Source: Candidatus Lustribacter telmatis (lineage in GTDB: Bacteria; Vulcanimicrobiota; Vulcanimicrobiia; Vulcanimicrobiales; Vulcanimicrobiaceae). From it: a DNA stretch of 33,410 bases. Within the stretch, counting starts at the first letter, position 1. Every line of letters begins with the position of its first letter. The DNA lies in NCBI GenBank assembly GCA_003164045.1, contig PLRU01000052.1, positions 19,419-52,828 on the forward strand. The letters are read 5' to 3'. Both the position numbers and the translations under genes were made by a program. Below the pieces are notes generated by a model. The model had not been told where the DNA came from. It saw only the letters and a program-made list of their open reading frames with translations, and did not search any database. Below, piece by piece: positions 23,891 through 30,857 of the stretch.

Positions 23891-24682
23891 ATGGAACTAA
23901 CGGGCATTCGCGGCGCGGTAGCGATCGTAACGGGCGCAGCCGGCGGTATCGGTGAGGCCGTCGCACGCGCGCTGGGCGCATCCGGCGCGCGGGTTGCGGT
24001 AACCGACATCGAGGGCGGCAAAGCCGATATTCTCGCGGATGCGATGCGCGCGACGGGCGCGGATGCAACGGCCTGGGCCCTCGACGTGACGCGTTCCGAT
24101 CAGGTCGAGCGCGTCGTCGGAGAAATCGAAGAGCGTCTCGGACCGGTCGCTCATCTCGTCAACGTCGCGGGGATCGTTCCACGCGGACCGATGCTCGAAC
24201 TCACCGACGATGGCTGGGATCACGTGTTCGGGATCAACGCGCGCGGCGTGTTCTTTTGCTTGCGGGCAGTCGGACGGCGCATGCTCGAACGCCGCAAAGG
24301 CGCGATCGTGACGATCGGCTCGCAAGGTGCGATCTTGGTGCGCACGAGCCTCGCCGCCTACGGCGCCTCCAAAGCTGCGGCATCCTCGCTGACCAAATGC
24401 TTCGGCCTCGAACTGGCGCCGTATGGAATCCGCTGCAACGTCGTGCATCCCGGCGTCACATCGACGCCGCCGGCGCTCGAGCGATTCGGCGGCGACGAAG
24501 CGCGCTTTCACGCCCACCATGCCGCCGGTGATCCGGCGATCTTCCGCGCACCGATTCCGCTGGGCAAAGCCGGACGGCCCGAGGACACCGCATCGACGGT
24601 GCTCTTTCTTCTATCCGACCAAGCCGGTCACATCACGATGGAAGACATCGTCGTCGATGGTGGAGCAACGATGATCGCCTAG
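23891..24682 (+). CDS. SDR, EntA/DhbA-like 2,3-dihydro-2,3-dihydroxybenzoate dehydrogenase family
   Basis: A 263-residue classical SDR. A strong ribosome-binding site (GGAGGGG) precedes the ATG at 23891. The cofactor motif is TGAAGGIG (14-21), with Asp39 in VTDIEGG favouring NAD, and the catalytic S144, Y157 and K161 are in place. The C-terminal block IPLGKAGRPEDTASTVLFLLSDQAGHITMEDIVVDGG is close to the end of EntA and DhbA, which oxidise 2,3-dihydro-2,3-dihydroxybenzoate to catechol-type product. None of entB, entC or entE is visible, so siderophore synthesis is not supported here; a cis-dihydrodiol dehydrogenase of an aromatic pathway, possibly following the Rieske oxygenase at 8681, is an alternative (inference). 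Divergent from SBP 7. Confidence 0.88.
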   Translation: MELTGIRGAVAIVTGAAGGIGEAVARALGASGARVAVTDIEGGKADILADAMRATGADATAWALDVTRSDQVERVVGEIEERLGPVAHLVNVAGIVPRGPMLELTDDGWDHVFGINARGVFFCLRAVGRRMLERRKGAIVTIGSQGAILVRTSLAAYGASKAAASSLTKCFGLELAPYGIRCNVVHPGVTSTPPALERFGGDEARFHAHHAAGDPAIFRAPIPLGKAGRPEDTASTVLFLLSDQAGHITMEDIVVDGGATMIA

Positions 24683-24699
24683 CGGTTTCGGCCGCACGG

Positions 24700-24921
24700 T
24701 TATTCGGTGCTCGCCCAGCCCGTGATCTCGTTGTCGGGATCGTTCTGCTTGAGAAATGCGTCGATCACGTCGCGCAGATCGAGCAGGGCGGCTTGCACCG
24801 TGGTAGCACCGTCTTCGGCGAGATTATTGGGATGGACGCGGTCGGCCGAAGCGATCAATACGGCGCGCAATTCGAGCGCACTCTCGACGATGCGCTCGAT
24901 CGATGATTCGCTGTTATCCAT
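24700..24921 (-). CDS. Small hypothetical helical protein
   Basis: A 73-residue acidic protein that I do not recognise. It starts at ATG 24921 (MDNSESSIERIVE); an upstream in-frame start at 24954 would add 11 residues of unlikely composition. The sequence is mostly helical: one amphipathic helix through IERIVESALELRAVLIASADRV and another through VQAALLDLRDVIDAFLKQNDP. No signal peptide, membrane segment or Cys. It converges with the EntA-like gene, 17 bp apart, and is divergent from the secreted Pro-rich protein. Coding is supported by its place between real genes and by protein-like composition, not by a known family. Confidence 0.55.
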   Translation of the reverse strand: MDNSESSIERIVESALELRAVLIASADRVHPNNLAEDGATTVQAALLDLRDVIDAFLKQNDPDNEITGWASTE

Positions 24922-24951
24922 GGCCACGTCATACCCGCGAACGCACCCGTT

Positions 24952-24973
24952 CAAGCAAGTCGCGGCCTGCTTG
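24952..24973. promoter_or_regulatory. Inverted repeat in 93-bp divergent gap
   Basis: CAAGCA at 24952-24957 and TGCTTG at 24968-24973 form a perfect six-base inverted repeat with a 10-nt spacer (about 16 bp centre to centre, suiting a dimeric regulator). It lies between the divergent genes starting at 24921 and 25015. No clear -35/-10 pair was found around it. Confidence 0.3.
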
Positions 24974-25014
24974 CGCGCTAGGACGCGCGGCCCGCGCCCG
25001 AAAAATGCAGTGAC

Positions 25015-25809
25015 GTGAAATCGCCGATCCCCGGGCTATTTGGCGCGCTGTGCATCACCGCTATTGCGGCGAGTGCAGCCCCCGCGCCGGCGCCGAAACT
25101 CAGCCACTTTCAGCAGCAATTGCTCGAGCGCTTCAAGAACTCGGCGCCGGCGGATGAGTACTTCGGCCGGGCCAAAATAAGCTATCTCGGCATGAACAAC
25201 ACGTTCCGCGATTCGGCGATTTCATCCGGCGATCACACGACGGACCCCGGCATCATCAACAGAGTGGCCTTCGCCGAAGAAGCGCTCGACGCATGGGCCA
25301 ATAAATATCCGCGCGACCCGCAACTTGCCAGGACGTACTTCCTAGCGACGCAAGTCGAGCGGAAGATCTGGGTCAAAGCGAATCAAGATCGCGCGTGGAT
25401 CTATCTCAACCGGCTCGTGCAACAATTCCCGGCGACATATTTTGGGAAACTGCTCAAGCGCGATCTCGCGATCGGTTTCACCGAGCACTATTATGCGCCG
25501 GCGCTGCCGTGTGCGACGCCGGTGCCGTCGCCCGCGCCCACGGATCCGCCGAGTGCGGCCGCCGATGCGCTCGCAACCGATGCGCCGTCGCCGCCGCCGA
25601 CGGCGGACCCGAGTCCAACACCGTCACCGGGCCCCGTAGAAACAACGATCGCGAAGGGATTGCGCGTTCAGATCATTCCGCAAGCCTGCGTGCCGCCGCC
25701 GACTCCAACGCCGTCGCCGACACCAACACCAACGATCGTTCCGGAAGCTACGCCATCAGCAAGCGCGGCGCCGCTGGACACCGCGGCGCCGGTTACCGCA
25801 CCGACCTAA
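25015..25809 (+). CDS. Secreted protein with helical domain and Pro/Thr-rich tail
   Basis: A 264-residue protein of unknown function starting at GTG 25015 (the ATG just upstream meets a stop at once). Residues 1-22 form a signal peptide. Residues about 28-160 are helical with a TPR-like look: VAFAEEALDAWANKYPRDPQLARTYFLATQVERK then DRAWIYLNRLVQQFPATYFGKLL, recalling tetratricopeptide lipoproteins that count segment pairs ending in YPxxP or FPxT. From about 166 the protein turns into a low-complexity Pro/Ser/Thr/Ala tail with PSPAP, PSPPP and PTPTP runs, interrupted by a short hydrophobic strand GLRVQIIPQAC (215-225). Cys166 and Cys225 flank the first part of this tail. The tail may cross or decorate the cell envelope. 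No family assigned. Confidence 0.8.
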   Translation: MKSPIPGLFGALCITAIAASAAPAPAPKLSHFQQQLLERFKNSAPADEYFGRAKISYLGMNNTFRDSAISSGDHTTDPGIINRVAFAEEALDAWANKYPRDPQLARTYFLATQVERKIWVKANQDRAWIYLNRLVQQFPATYFGKLLKRDLAIGFTEHYYAPALPCATPVPSPAPTDPPSAAADALATDAPSPPPTADPSPTPSPGPVETTIAKGLRVQIIPQACVPPPTPTPSPTPTPTIVPEATPSASAAPLDTAAPVTAPT

Positions 25810-25813
25810 TCCG

Positions 25814-26239
25814 TCAGCCGCGACCGGCGAAATACCGCTTGTCGTCTTCTTCGAGGACATCGAGCCCGATGATCAGGTCGGGCCGCTCGCCGAGCCATGG
25901 GTAGATCTCCAGCGCGGCGACGCGGTCGCCACCGCGCGGTTGGCGCGTTTTCGCCCAGCCGTTCCACTCATCGATCTTCGCTTGGGTGGAATTGGCGCGC
26001 ACGAACGCAGCGACGTCGGCGTCCGCATCGGCGGCTGCAACCGCCAGCGTAAACGCTTCCACGGTGATACCGAGTTTCTCGAGCATCATCTGCGTGAATC
26101 CTGGAATGTTATATGGACCGGGATCGCCGCCCGGCAGTGTGGCGCACACCTTGTCGATCGAGCGCGGCAAAAACACGATACCGTCGAGCTCCGCCTGGGG
26201 CTTCCGCGGCGGCTTGTTGGAAAGATTCATCGGCTTCAT
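25814..26239 (-). CDS. DUF5069-family protein
   Basis: A 141-residue cytoplasmic protein that matches, as I recall the family, DUF5069: ELDGIVFLPRSIDKVCATLPGGDPGPYNIPGF near the N-terminus, a central MMLEKLGITVEAFTLAVAAADADADVAAFVRAN, and an acidic C-terminus. Members are found in many bacteria and have no assigned function that I know of. Two starts are possible, ATG 26239 and ATG 26230 (three residues shorter). It ends 4 bp from the convergent secreted protein gene and is divergent from the carboxylesterase by 54 bp. No catalytic motif stands out. Confidence 0.8.
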   Translation of the reverse strand: MKPMNLSNKPPRKPQAELDGIVFLPRSIDKVCATLPGGDPGPYNIPGFTQMMLEKLGITVEAFTLAVAAADADADVAAFVRANSTQAKIDEWNGWAKTRQPRGGDRVAALEIYPWLGERPDLIIGLDVLEEDDKRYFAGRG

Positions 26240-26293
26240 CCCAGCCCAACTTCATGAAAGGAATTTCCAGCACCCGCACGCTAGGCCGCAAAC

Positions 26294-27823
26294 ATGAATC
26301 GCGCTTTTCGTATTGCCGCTTCGACGCTTGGCGTTGCCCTCGCCGTGTCGCTGGGCGCCGCCCGCGCGGCTGACGGACCATCGGTTACGGCTCAAACGAC
26401 GGCCGGCACCGTTGCGGGGACGGGCGGCGACGTCCGTTCGTTCAAGGGAATCCCGTTTGCGGCCGCACCGGTCGGTCCGCTGCGCTGGAAAGCGCCGCAG
26501 CCGGCCGTGCCGTGGAGCGGCGTGCGCGATGCCACCGCCTTCGGACCCGAATGCGCGCAACCCGCACCGCCCGGAACGCCTACGAGCGAAGATTGCCTTA
26601 CGCTCAACGTGTGGACGCCGGCCGGCGCCGGGGCGCACCTGCCGGTGATGGTGTGGATCTATGGCGGCGGCTACGCGGTCGGCGCCACGAACTATCCGGT
26701 ATACGACGGCACCTCGCTCGCGCGCCACGGCGTCGTGATCGTTACCGTGAACTATCGCCTCAATGTTTTCGGCTTTCTCGCGCACCCGGCACTGACGGCC
26801 GAATCACCCGAACGCACGTCGGGCAACTACGGCATCCTCGATCAGGTCGCAGCGCTGCAGTGGGTGCAAGCAAATGCTGCCGCTTTTGGCGGCGACCCGC
26901 GCAACGTAACGATCTTCGGTGAATCGGCCGGCGCCGGCTCCGTATCCGCCCTGATGACCATGCCGCGCGCGCGCAATTTATTCGTGCGCGCGATCATGGG
27001 CAGCGCGCCCGTGTTCCGTCCCGAAATCGGTTTGCCGGCCGCGGAGCGTGCCGGTGTAACGCTGGCTGCCGGTGCGACGCTCGCCAACCTGCGCGCGATG
27101 TCCACGGCAGATCTGATCAAGCGCATTCCGGCGCTCGATCCCGACACGCGCACGGACTTGCCGATCGTCCTCGGACCGATCGCCGATAACGTGGTGCTGC
27201 CCGACGAACGCGCGACCTATGCCGCCGGCAACGAAGCGATCGTCCCGATCATCGTCGGCAACAACGTCAACGAAGGCTCGTTCTTCGCGCGCGGCGTGCC
27301 GGTGAAAACGCTGGCGATGTATGACGCAGCGCTGCAAAAACGGTTCGGCATAGCTGCCATGCAAGCGCGTTTATTCTACCCCGCGAGCGACGATCCGGGC
27401 GCGCTCGCCGCCGAGTCGACGATCGTCGGCGACATGGACATCAACACCGGCGTGCGGAAAATGGCGATCGCGATGGCAAAGCGCGAGCAGCCCGTCTACC
27501 GCTATCTCTTCACCCGCGCCCGGGCAGGCAAACTGCCGGGGCACACCGATGAGTTACCCTACGTGTTCGGTACGCCCACGGTCAACGGGCTGGGCCTTCC
27601 GGGCCCCGCGTTCGATGCGACCGACAAGCAGCTCTCCGAGACGATGGAAACGATGTGGACGCAGTTCGCGAAGACGGGCAATCCGAATCCGCCCGGCACG
27701 AACGCGTGGCCGGCCTACACCGTTGCCGGAGATACATTCATTATCTTCGGAGATACCCTCTCAACCGGAAACGGGTTTCGCACCGCGCAGCTCGATTTTC
27801 TCGACCAAACCGTGGGGCGGTAA
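26294..27823 (+). CDS. Secreted type B carboxylesterase
   Basis: A 509-residue type B carboxylesterase (para-nitrobenzyl-esterase and cholinesterase family) with a signal peptide (1-26, ending ARA-A), so it works in the periplasm or outside. Features in order: KGIPFAAAPVGPLRW (51-65) typical of the family start, SEDCLTLNVW (98-107), the oxyanion GGG (124-126) in IYGGGYAVG, the nucleophile elbow GESAG (209-213, S211), the acidic residue in NVNEGSFF and the catalytic His in GHTDELPYVFG. Full family length with no break. It hydrolyses carboxylic esters; the natural substrate is not readable from sequence. It is followed after 36 bp by the cbb3 oxidase genes in the same direction, probably a separate unit. 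Confidence 0.92.
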   Translation: MNRAFRIAASTLGVALAVSLGAARAADGPSVTAQTTAGTVAGTGGDVRSFKGIPFAAAPVGPLRWKAPQPAVPWSGVRDATAFGPECAQPAPPGTPTSEDCLTLNVWTPAGAGAHLPVMVWIYGGGYAVGATNYPVYDGTSLARHGVVIVTVNYRLNVFGFLAHPALTAESPERTSGNYGILDQVAALQWVQANAAAFGGDPRNVTIFGESAGAGSVSALMTMPRARNLFVRAIMGSAPVFRPEIGLPAAERAGVTLAAGATLANLRAMSTADLIKRIPALDPDTRTDLPIVLGPIADNVVLPDERATYAAGNEAIVPIIVGNNVNEGSFFARGVPVKTLAMYDAALQKRFGIAAMQARLFYPASDDPGALAAESTIVGDMDINTGVRKMAIAMAKREQPVYRYLFTRARAGKLPGHTDELPYVFGTPTVNGLGLPGPAFDATDKQLSETMETMWTQFAKTGNPNPPGTNAWPAYTVAGDTFIIFGDTLSTGNGFRTAQLDFLDQTVGR

Positions 27824-27859
27824 CGGGGAGCGGGCCGTTCGCGTCATAAGAGGGGGACG

Positions 27860-29248
27860 ATGACGACCACGACGGCGGGTGTTCATCGTCAGCTGACGGC
27901 TGAATCGGAAGCCGCGATCGATAGCGTGCGCATCTTCAGCGCGTTTACGATCACGGCCACGTTTTGGCTGTTGCTCACGACCGCTGTCGGCCTGCTCCTC
28001 AGCTTCAAGTTCACCTATCCCGACCTCGCCGCGAATCCGCTGCTCTCGTTCGGGCGGCTGCGCGCGATTCATACCAACGGCACGTTTTACGGTTGGGCAT
28101 CGGTCGCGCTGACCGGGCTCGCATTCTACGTGGCCGCGCGAACGTCAGGCGTGCAACTGCAGCAGCGCAAATTGGCGTGGGCGGCGCTCTGGTGTTTCAA
28201 CCTCGCCGCCGCGCTCGGCACGATCACGCTCGACCTCGGCATCAGCAACGGCAGCCAAGAATATCGCGAGTGGGTGTGGTGGGTCGCCTGCATCTTCTTA
28301 CTGGCGGTCGTGCTTAGCGGCATCGTGACCGTGGCAACCGTGATGGCGCGCACCGGCCAAGACATCTATATCTCGAACTGGTACACGATCGGCGCCTTCA
28401 TCTTCACCACGATCCTCGGCATAACGGCGGCGATTCCGTTCTATCAGTACGGCCTGGGCGAAGTGGCCGTGCAAGGGTTCTACATGCACAACGCGGTGGG
28501 CATGTGGTTTACGTTTCTCGCGCTCGGCATGACGTATTACGCGTTGCCGAAGCTGTTGAACCGGCCGATCTATTCCTACGCCCTCGGCGTGCTCGGGTTC
28601 TGGACGAACCTCGTCTTCTACCCGATCATCGGCGCGCATCATTACGAGTTCTCCCCGCTGCCGTGGTGGTTCCAGACGCTCGCGATCGTGTTCAGCGTGG
28701 GCATGCTCGTGCCCGTGTGGGCCGGCTCCGGCAACTTCTTCCTCACGATGAGGGGCCGCTGGGCGATCATCCGCCGCTCGTACGCACTGCCGTTCTTTTT
28801 CGTCGGTATCCTGTACTATTTCATCGGCTCGACGCAAGGCACGCTCGAGGCATTTCGCAGCCTGCAAGCGCTCTGGCACATGACCAACTTTACGGTCGGC
28901 CACTCGCACTTGACGATGTACGGCTTCATCACGTTCCTCACGTGGGGCGGCATCTACGCGCTGCTGCCGATGGCAACCGGCAAACGGCCCGCCCTTCTCC
29001 TCGTGGGGCTGCACTTCTGGATGGCGTTCTTGGGCGTGACGATCTACGTGATCGTCTTATCGATCGCCGGTACGGTGCAAGGTATCACCTGGGCCAACGG
29101 AGATCCGTTCATCGCATCGGTTGAAGCAGCGGCGCCCTACTGGAGCGCGCGCGCGATATCGGGAACGATGATGCTTATCGCCCACGTGATTTTTGCGGTG
29201 AACGTCTGGAAAATGACCGCCGGCCGCGCGGAACCCGAGCCCGTATAA
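27860..29248 (+). CDS. ccoN: cbb3-type cytochrome c oxidase subunit I (CcoN-like)
   Basis: A 462-residue catalytic subunit of a heme-copper oxidase with about 12 membrane helices. Metal ligands are all present: H71 in AIHTNG and H350 for low-spin heme b, H348 for heme b3 (GHSH), H210 in MHNAVG and H260-H261 in GAHHYEF for CuB. Tyr254 precedes H260 by six residues, exactly the spacing of the cross-linked Tyr and CuB His in cbb3 enzymes. The position four after H210 is Gly, not the Glu of NO reductases, so an O2 reductase is favoured. AGGGGG precedes the ATG. The helix text GHSHLTMYGFITF differs from classical proteobacterial CcoN, so this is a divergent branch. It heads the unit; the CcoO gene overlaps its stop (TAATG). 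Confidence 0.93.
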   Translation: MTTTTAGVHRQLTAESEAAIDSVRIFSAFTITATFWLLLTTAVGLLLSFKFTYPDLAANPLLSFGRLRAIHTNGTFYGWASVALTGLAFYVAARTSGVQLQQRKLAWAALWCFNLAAALGTITLDLGISNGSQEYREWVWWVACIFLLAVVLSGIVTVATVMARTGQDIYISNWYTIGAFIFTTILGITAAIPFYQYGLGEVAVQGFYMHNAVGMWFTFLALGMTYYALPKLLNRPIYSYALGVLGFWTNLVFYPIIGAHHYEFSPLPWWFQTLAIVFSVGMLVPVWAGSGNFFLTMRGRWAIIRRSYALPFFFVGILYYFIGSTQGTLEAFRSLQALWHMTNFTVGHSHLTMYGFITFLTWGGIYALLPMATGKRPALLLVGLHFWMAFLGVTIYVIVLSIAGTVQGITWANGDPFIASVEAAAPYWSARAISGTMMLIAHVIFAVNVWKMTAGRAEPEPV

Positions 29249-29829
29249 TGCGCAAGGGCATGGATCACGTGGGCGTGCTCGTTTTCAGCGCAGCGGCGAT
29301 ATACGCGACGCTCGCGATCCTGATCGGCGTGATCCCGGGTACCGTCCTCTCAAAGTCACCGGCCGGCCGGGGCGTCGTGCCTCTGGATGCAGCCCAAGCA
29401 CGCGGGCGCGCGGTGTACGTCGGCGAGGGCTGTTCGTATTGCCACACGCAATTCGTGCGCCCGCTCGCGCAGGATCGCGTCTGGGGCCGTGCGTCGGTGG
29501 CCGGCGACTACACCTACTCCACGCCGCAACTGCTCGGAACGGAGCGCACGGGGCCTGACCTCTCGAACATCGGCGTGCGCCAACCGAGTGACGTATGGCA
29601 CTCGATTCACCTCTATCAGCCGCGATCGCTCGTCACCGGTTCGATCATGCCGCCGTATCCCTGGCTCTTCGTGGTGAAAGACAAGGCCGATCCGGGCGAT
29701 GTCGTCGTCAACGTGCCGGCCGCCTACGCGCCGCCGGGGAAAGTGATCGTCGCAACGGCCGACGAGCAAGATCTCGTTGCCTATCTCGTGTCACTCAAAC
29801 AAGCGGCGCTGCCGTCGCCCGCGCCGTGA
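29248..29829 (+). CDS. ccoO: cbb3-type cytochrome c oxidase subunit II (CcoO-like)
   Basis: A 193-residue membrane-anchored monoheme cytochrome c. One N-terminal helix (about 8-29, VGVLVFSAAAIYATLAILIGV) anchors it, followed by the heme site C62-S-Y-C65-H66 in GCSYCHTQFVRPL. The distal ligand is Met134 in SIMPPYPWLF, the signature of CcoO. The block TERTGPDLSNIGVRQPSDVWHSIHLYQPRS is also highly typical. It passes electrons to CcoN from the periplasmic side. Its ATG overlaps the CcoN stop by one base and its stop overlaps the GTG of the small gene (GTGA), implying tight coupling of subunit synthesis. It is slightly shorter than many CcoO proteins. Confidence 0.94.
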   Translation: MRKGMDHVGVLVFSAAAIYATLAILIGVIPGTVLSKSPAGRGVVPLDAAQARGRAVYVGEGCSYCHTQFVRPLAQDRVWGRASVAGDYTYSTPQLLGTERTGPDLSNIGVRQPSDVWHSIHLYQPRSLVTGSIMPPYPWLFVVKDKADPGDVVVNVPAAYAPPGKVIVATADEQDLVAYLVSLKQAALPSPAP

Positions 29830-30002
29830 ACGAAATGCAGATGGGTCCGCCGGCCGGCGGCGACTTGCTCGGCACGATCGTCGTGATCGCCGGCGCGATC
29901 GCAACGCTGTACACGTTCGTGGTGGCCGTGCGCACCACGTTCCGGCCCGGCGAGACCGACGGCGCGCATCCGAAGCTGCTGATCTTCAAGGACGACCGGT
30001 AG
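29826..30002 (+). CDS. Small membrane protein in cbb3 unit (CcoQ-like candidate)
   Basis: A 58-residue protein with a single membrane helix (LLGTIVVIAGAIATLYTFVVAV), a short N-terminal tail and a polar C-terminus ending LIFKDDR. It starts at GTG 29826, overlapping the CcoO stop (GTGA); an in-frame ATG lies three codons on. The stop overlaps the GTG of the cytochrome c gene (TAGTG). Small one-helix subunits (CcoQ) occupy this position in many cbb3 operons, but sequence identity to CcoQ is not evident, so the name is withheld. Seamless overlaps on both sides argue strongly that it is translated. Confidence 0.72.
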   Translation: MNEMQMGPPAGGDLLGTIVVIAGAIATLYTFVVAVRTTFRPGETDGAHPKLLIFKDDR

Positions 30003-30853
30003 TGGACGCGCCGCACGCGACCGCCGGCAGCGATGCCGTGGCTGAAATCACGCTTACGATGGACGACGAGACCACGCCGTTCGCCACGTACCGGCCGCCT
30101 GCAGTGTGTACGCTCGATACGACATCGCTTCCGGATGGTCCGCACGTTTTGCACGTACGCGCGCGCGACGGCCTCGGTTTGGTCGGCGTCCGCTCGATTC
30201 CGTTTCAGGTACAGAACGGGCCGGGCATCACTATCACGGGTTTGCGCGCGCACGAGCGCGTCAGCGGCAGCGTCACGATCGACCTCAACGCGTTTAGCGC
30301 AAGCGAACCGTTCGATCCGGTGCGGGCCGAGTCGAGCGGGCCGATTCCCGTCTGGACGTGGGTGATGATCGCGCTCATCTCCGCCTGGGCCGGCTGGTAT
30401 GGCTTGACGCAATTTCAAGAACCCGCCGCGTTCGCCCTGAGCGCCGCGAAAGATCCCGTGGCCGCGGCCAATGCGCCGATGCGAACCACCAAAAGCGTAC
30501 ACGATAGCGGAGGAGGCACGGTCGCGGGCTTCGATTACGCAGCGTCCGGAGCCAACCTCTACACTGCCAACTGCTCCGCGTGTCACGGCGCAACGGGGGC
30601 CGGCGTTCCCGGCGCGTTCCCGCCGCTGGCCGCCGATCCAGTCGTCGACGCCGCGGATCCGAAAACGCAGATCGGCATCGTGCTGCACGGTCTTCACGGT
30701 GCGAAGATCAAAGGCACTCCGTATGTGAGCCAGATGCCGCCGTTCGCGCAGTTGAGCGACAACGATATCGCCGCGATCATCGATCACGAGCGCACGTCGT
30801 GGGGAAACGCCGCACCGATCGTCAATCCGGATGACGTGAAACGCGCTCGATGA
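30002..30853 (+). CDS. Membrane-anchored cytochrome c with N-terminal beta-rich (Ig-like) region, CcoP position
   Basis: A 283-residue protein starting at GTG 30002, one base overlapping the preceding stop. Order: residues about 12-100 look like one or two beta-sandwich repeats (ITLTMDDETTPFATYRPP, DGPHVLHVRARDGLGL, GVRSIPFQVQNGPGITITGL, VSGSVTIDLNAFSA), similar to Ig-like surface domains; a membrane helix at about 116-134 (IPVWTWVMIALISAWAGWYGL); then a class I cytochrome c with C191-S-A-C-H195 and Met245 in SQMPPF. In cbb3 oxidases the third subunit, CcoP, is diheme with no such N-terminal part; this one has a single heme. No signal peptide precedes the beta region, so with the heme domain in the periplasm that region would lie in the cytoplasm, unless the topology is unusual. 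It probably replaces CcoP here. Confidence 0.85.
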   Translation: MDAPHATAGSDAVAEITLTMDDETTPFATYRPPAVCTLDTTSLPDGPHVLHVRARDGLGLVGVRSIPFQVQNGPGITITGLRAHERVSGSVTIDLNAFSASEPFDPVRAESSGPIPVWTWVMIALISAWAGWYGLTQFQEPAAFALSAAKDPVAAANAPMRTTKSVHDSGGGTVAGFDYAASGANLYTANCSACHGATGAGVPGAFPPLAADPVVDAADPKTQIGIVLHGLHGAKIKGTPYVSQMPPFAQLSDNDIAAIIDHERTSWGNAAPIVNPDDVKRAR

Positions 30854-30857
30854 CGGA

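Noticed and set aside
25532..25809. Pro/Ser/Thr codon runs as a CRISPR-like or microsatellite repeat
   Set aside because: The runs follow reading frame and encode a low-complexity protein tail; no regular spacer structure exists.
27822..27839. AACGG...CCGTT inverted repeat as a terminator behind the carboxylesterase
   Set aside because: Only five pairs and no T-run follows; probably chance.
27860..29248. CcoN-like protein as a nitric oxide reductase (NorB/qNOR)
   Set aside because: The cross-link Tyr is present six residues before the CuB His pair, the NorB-type Glu is absent, and a CcoO gene follows directly.
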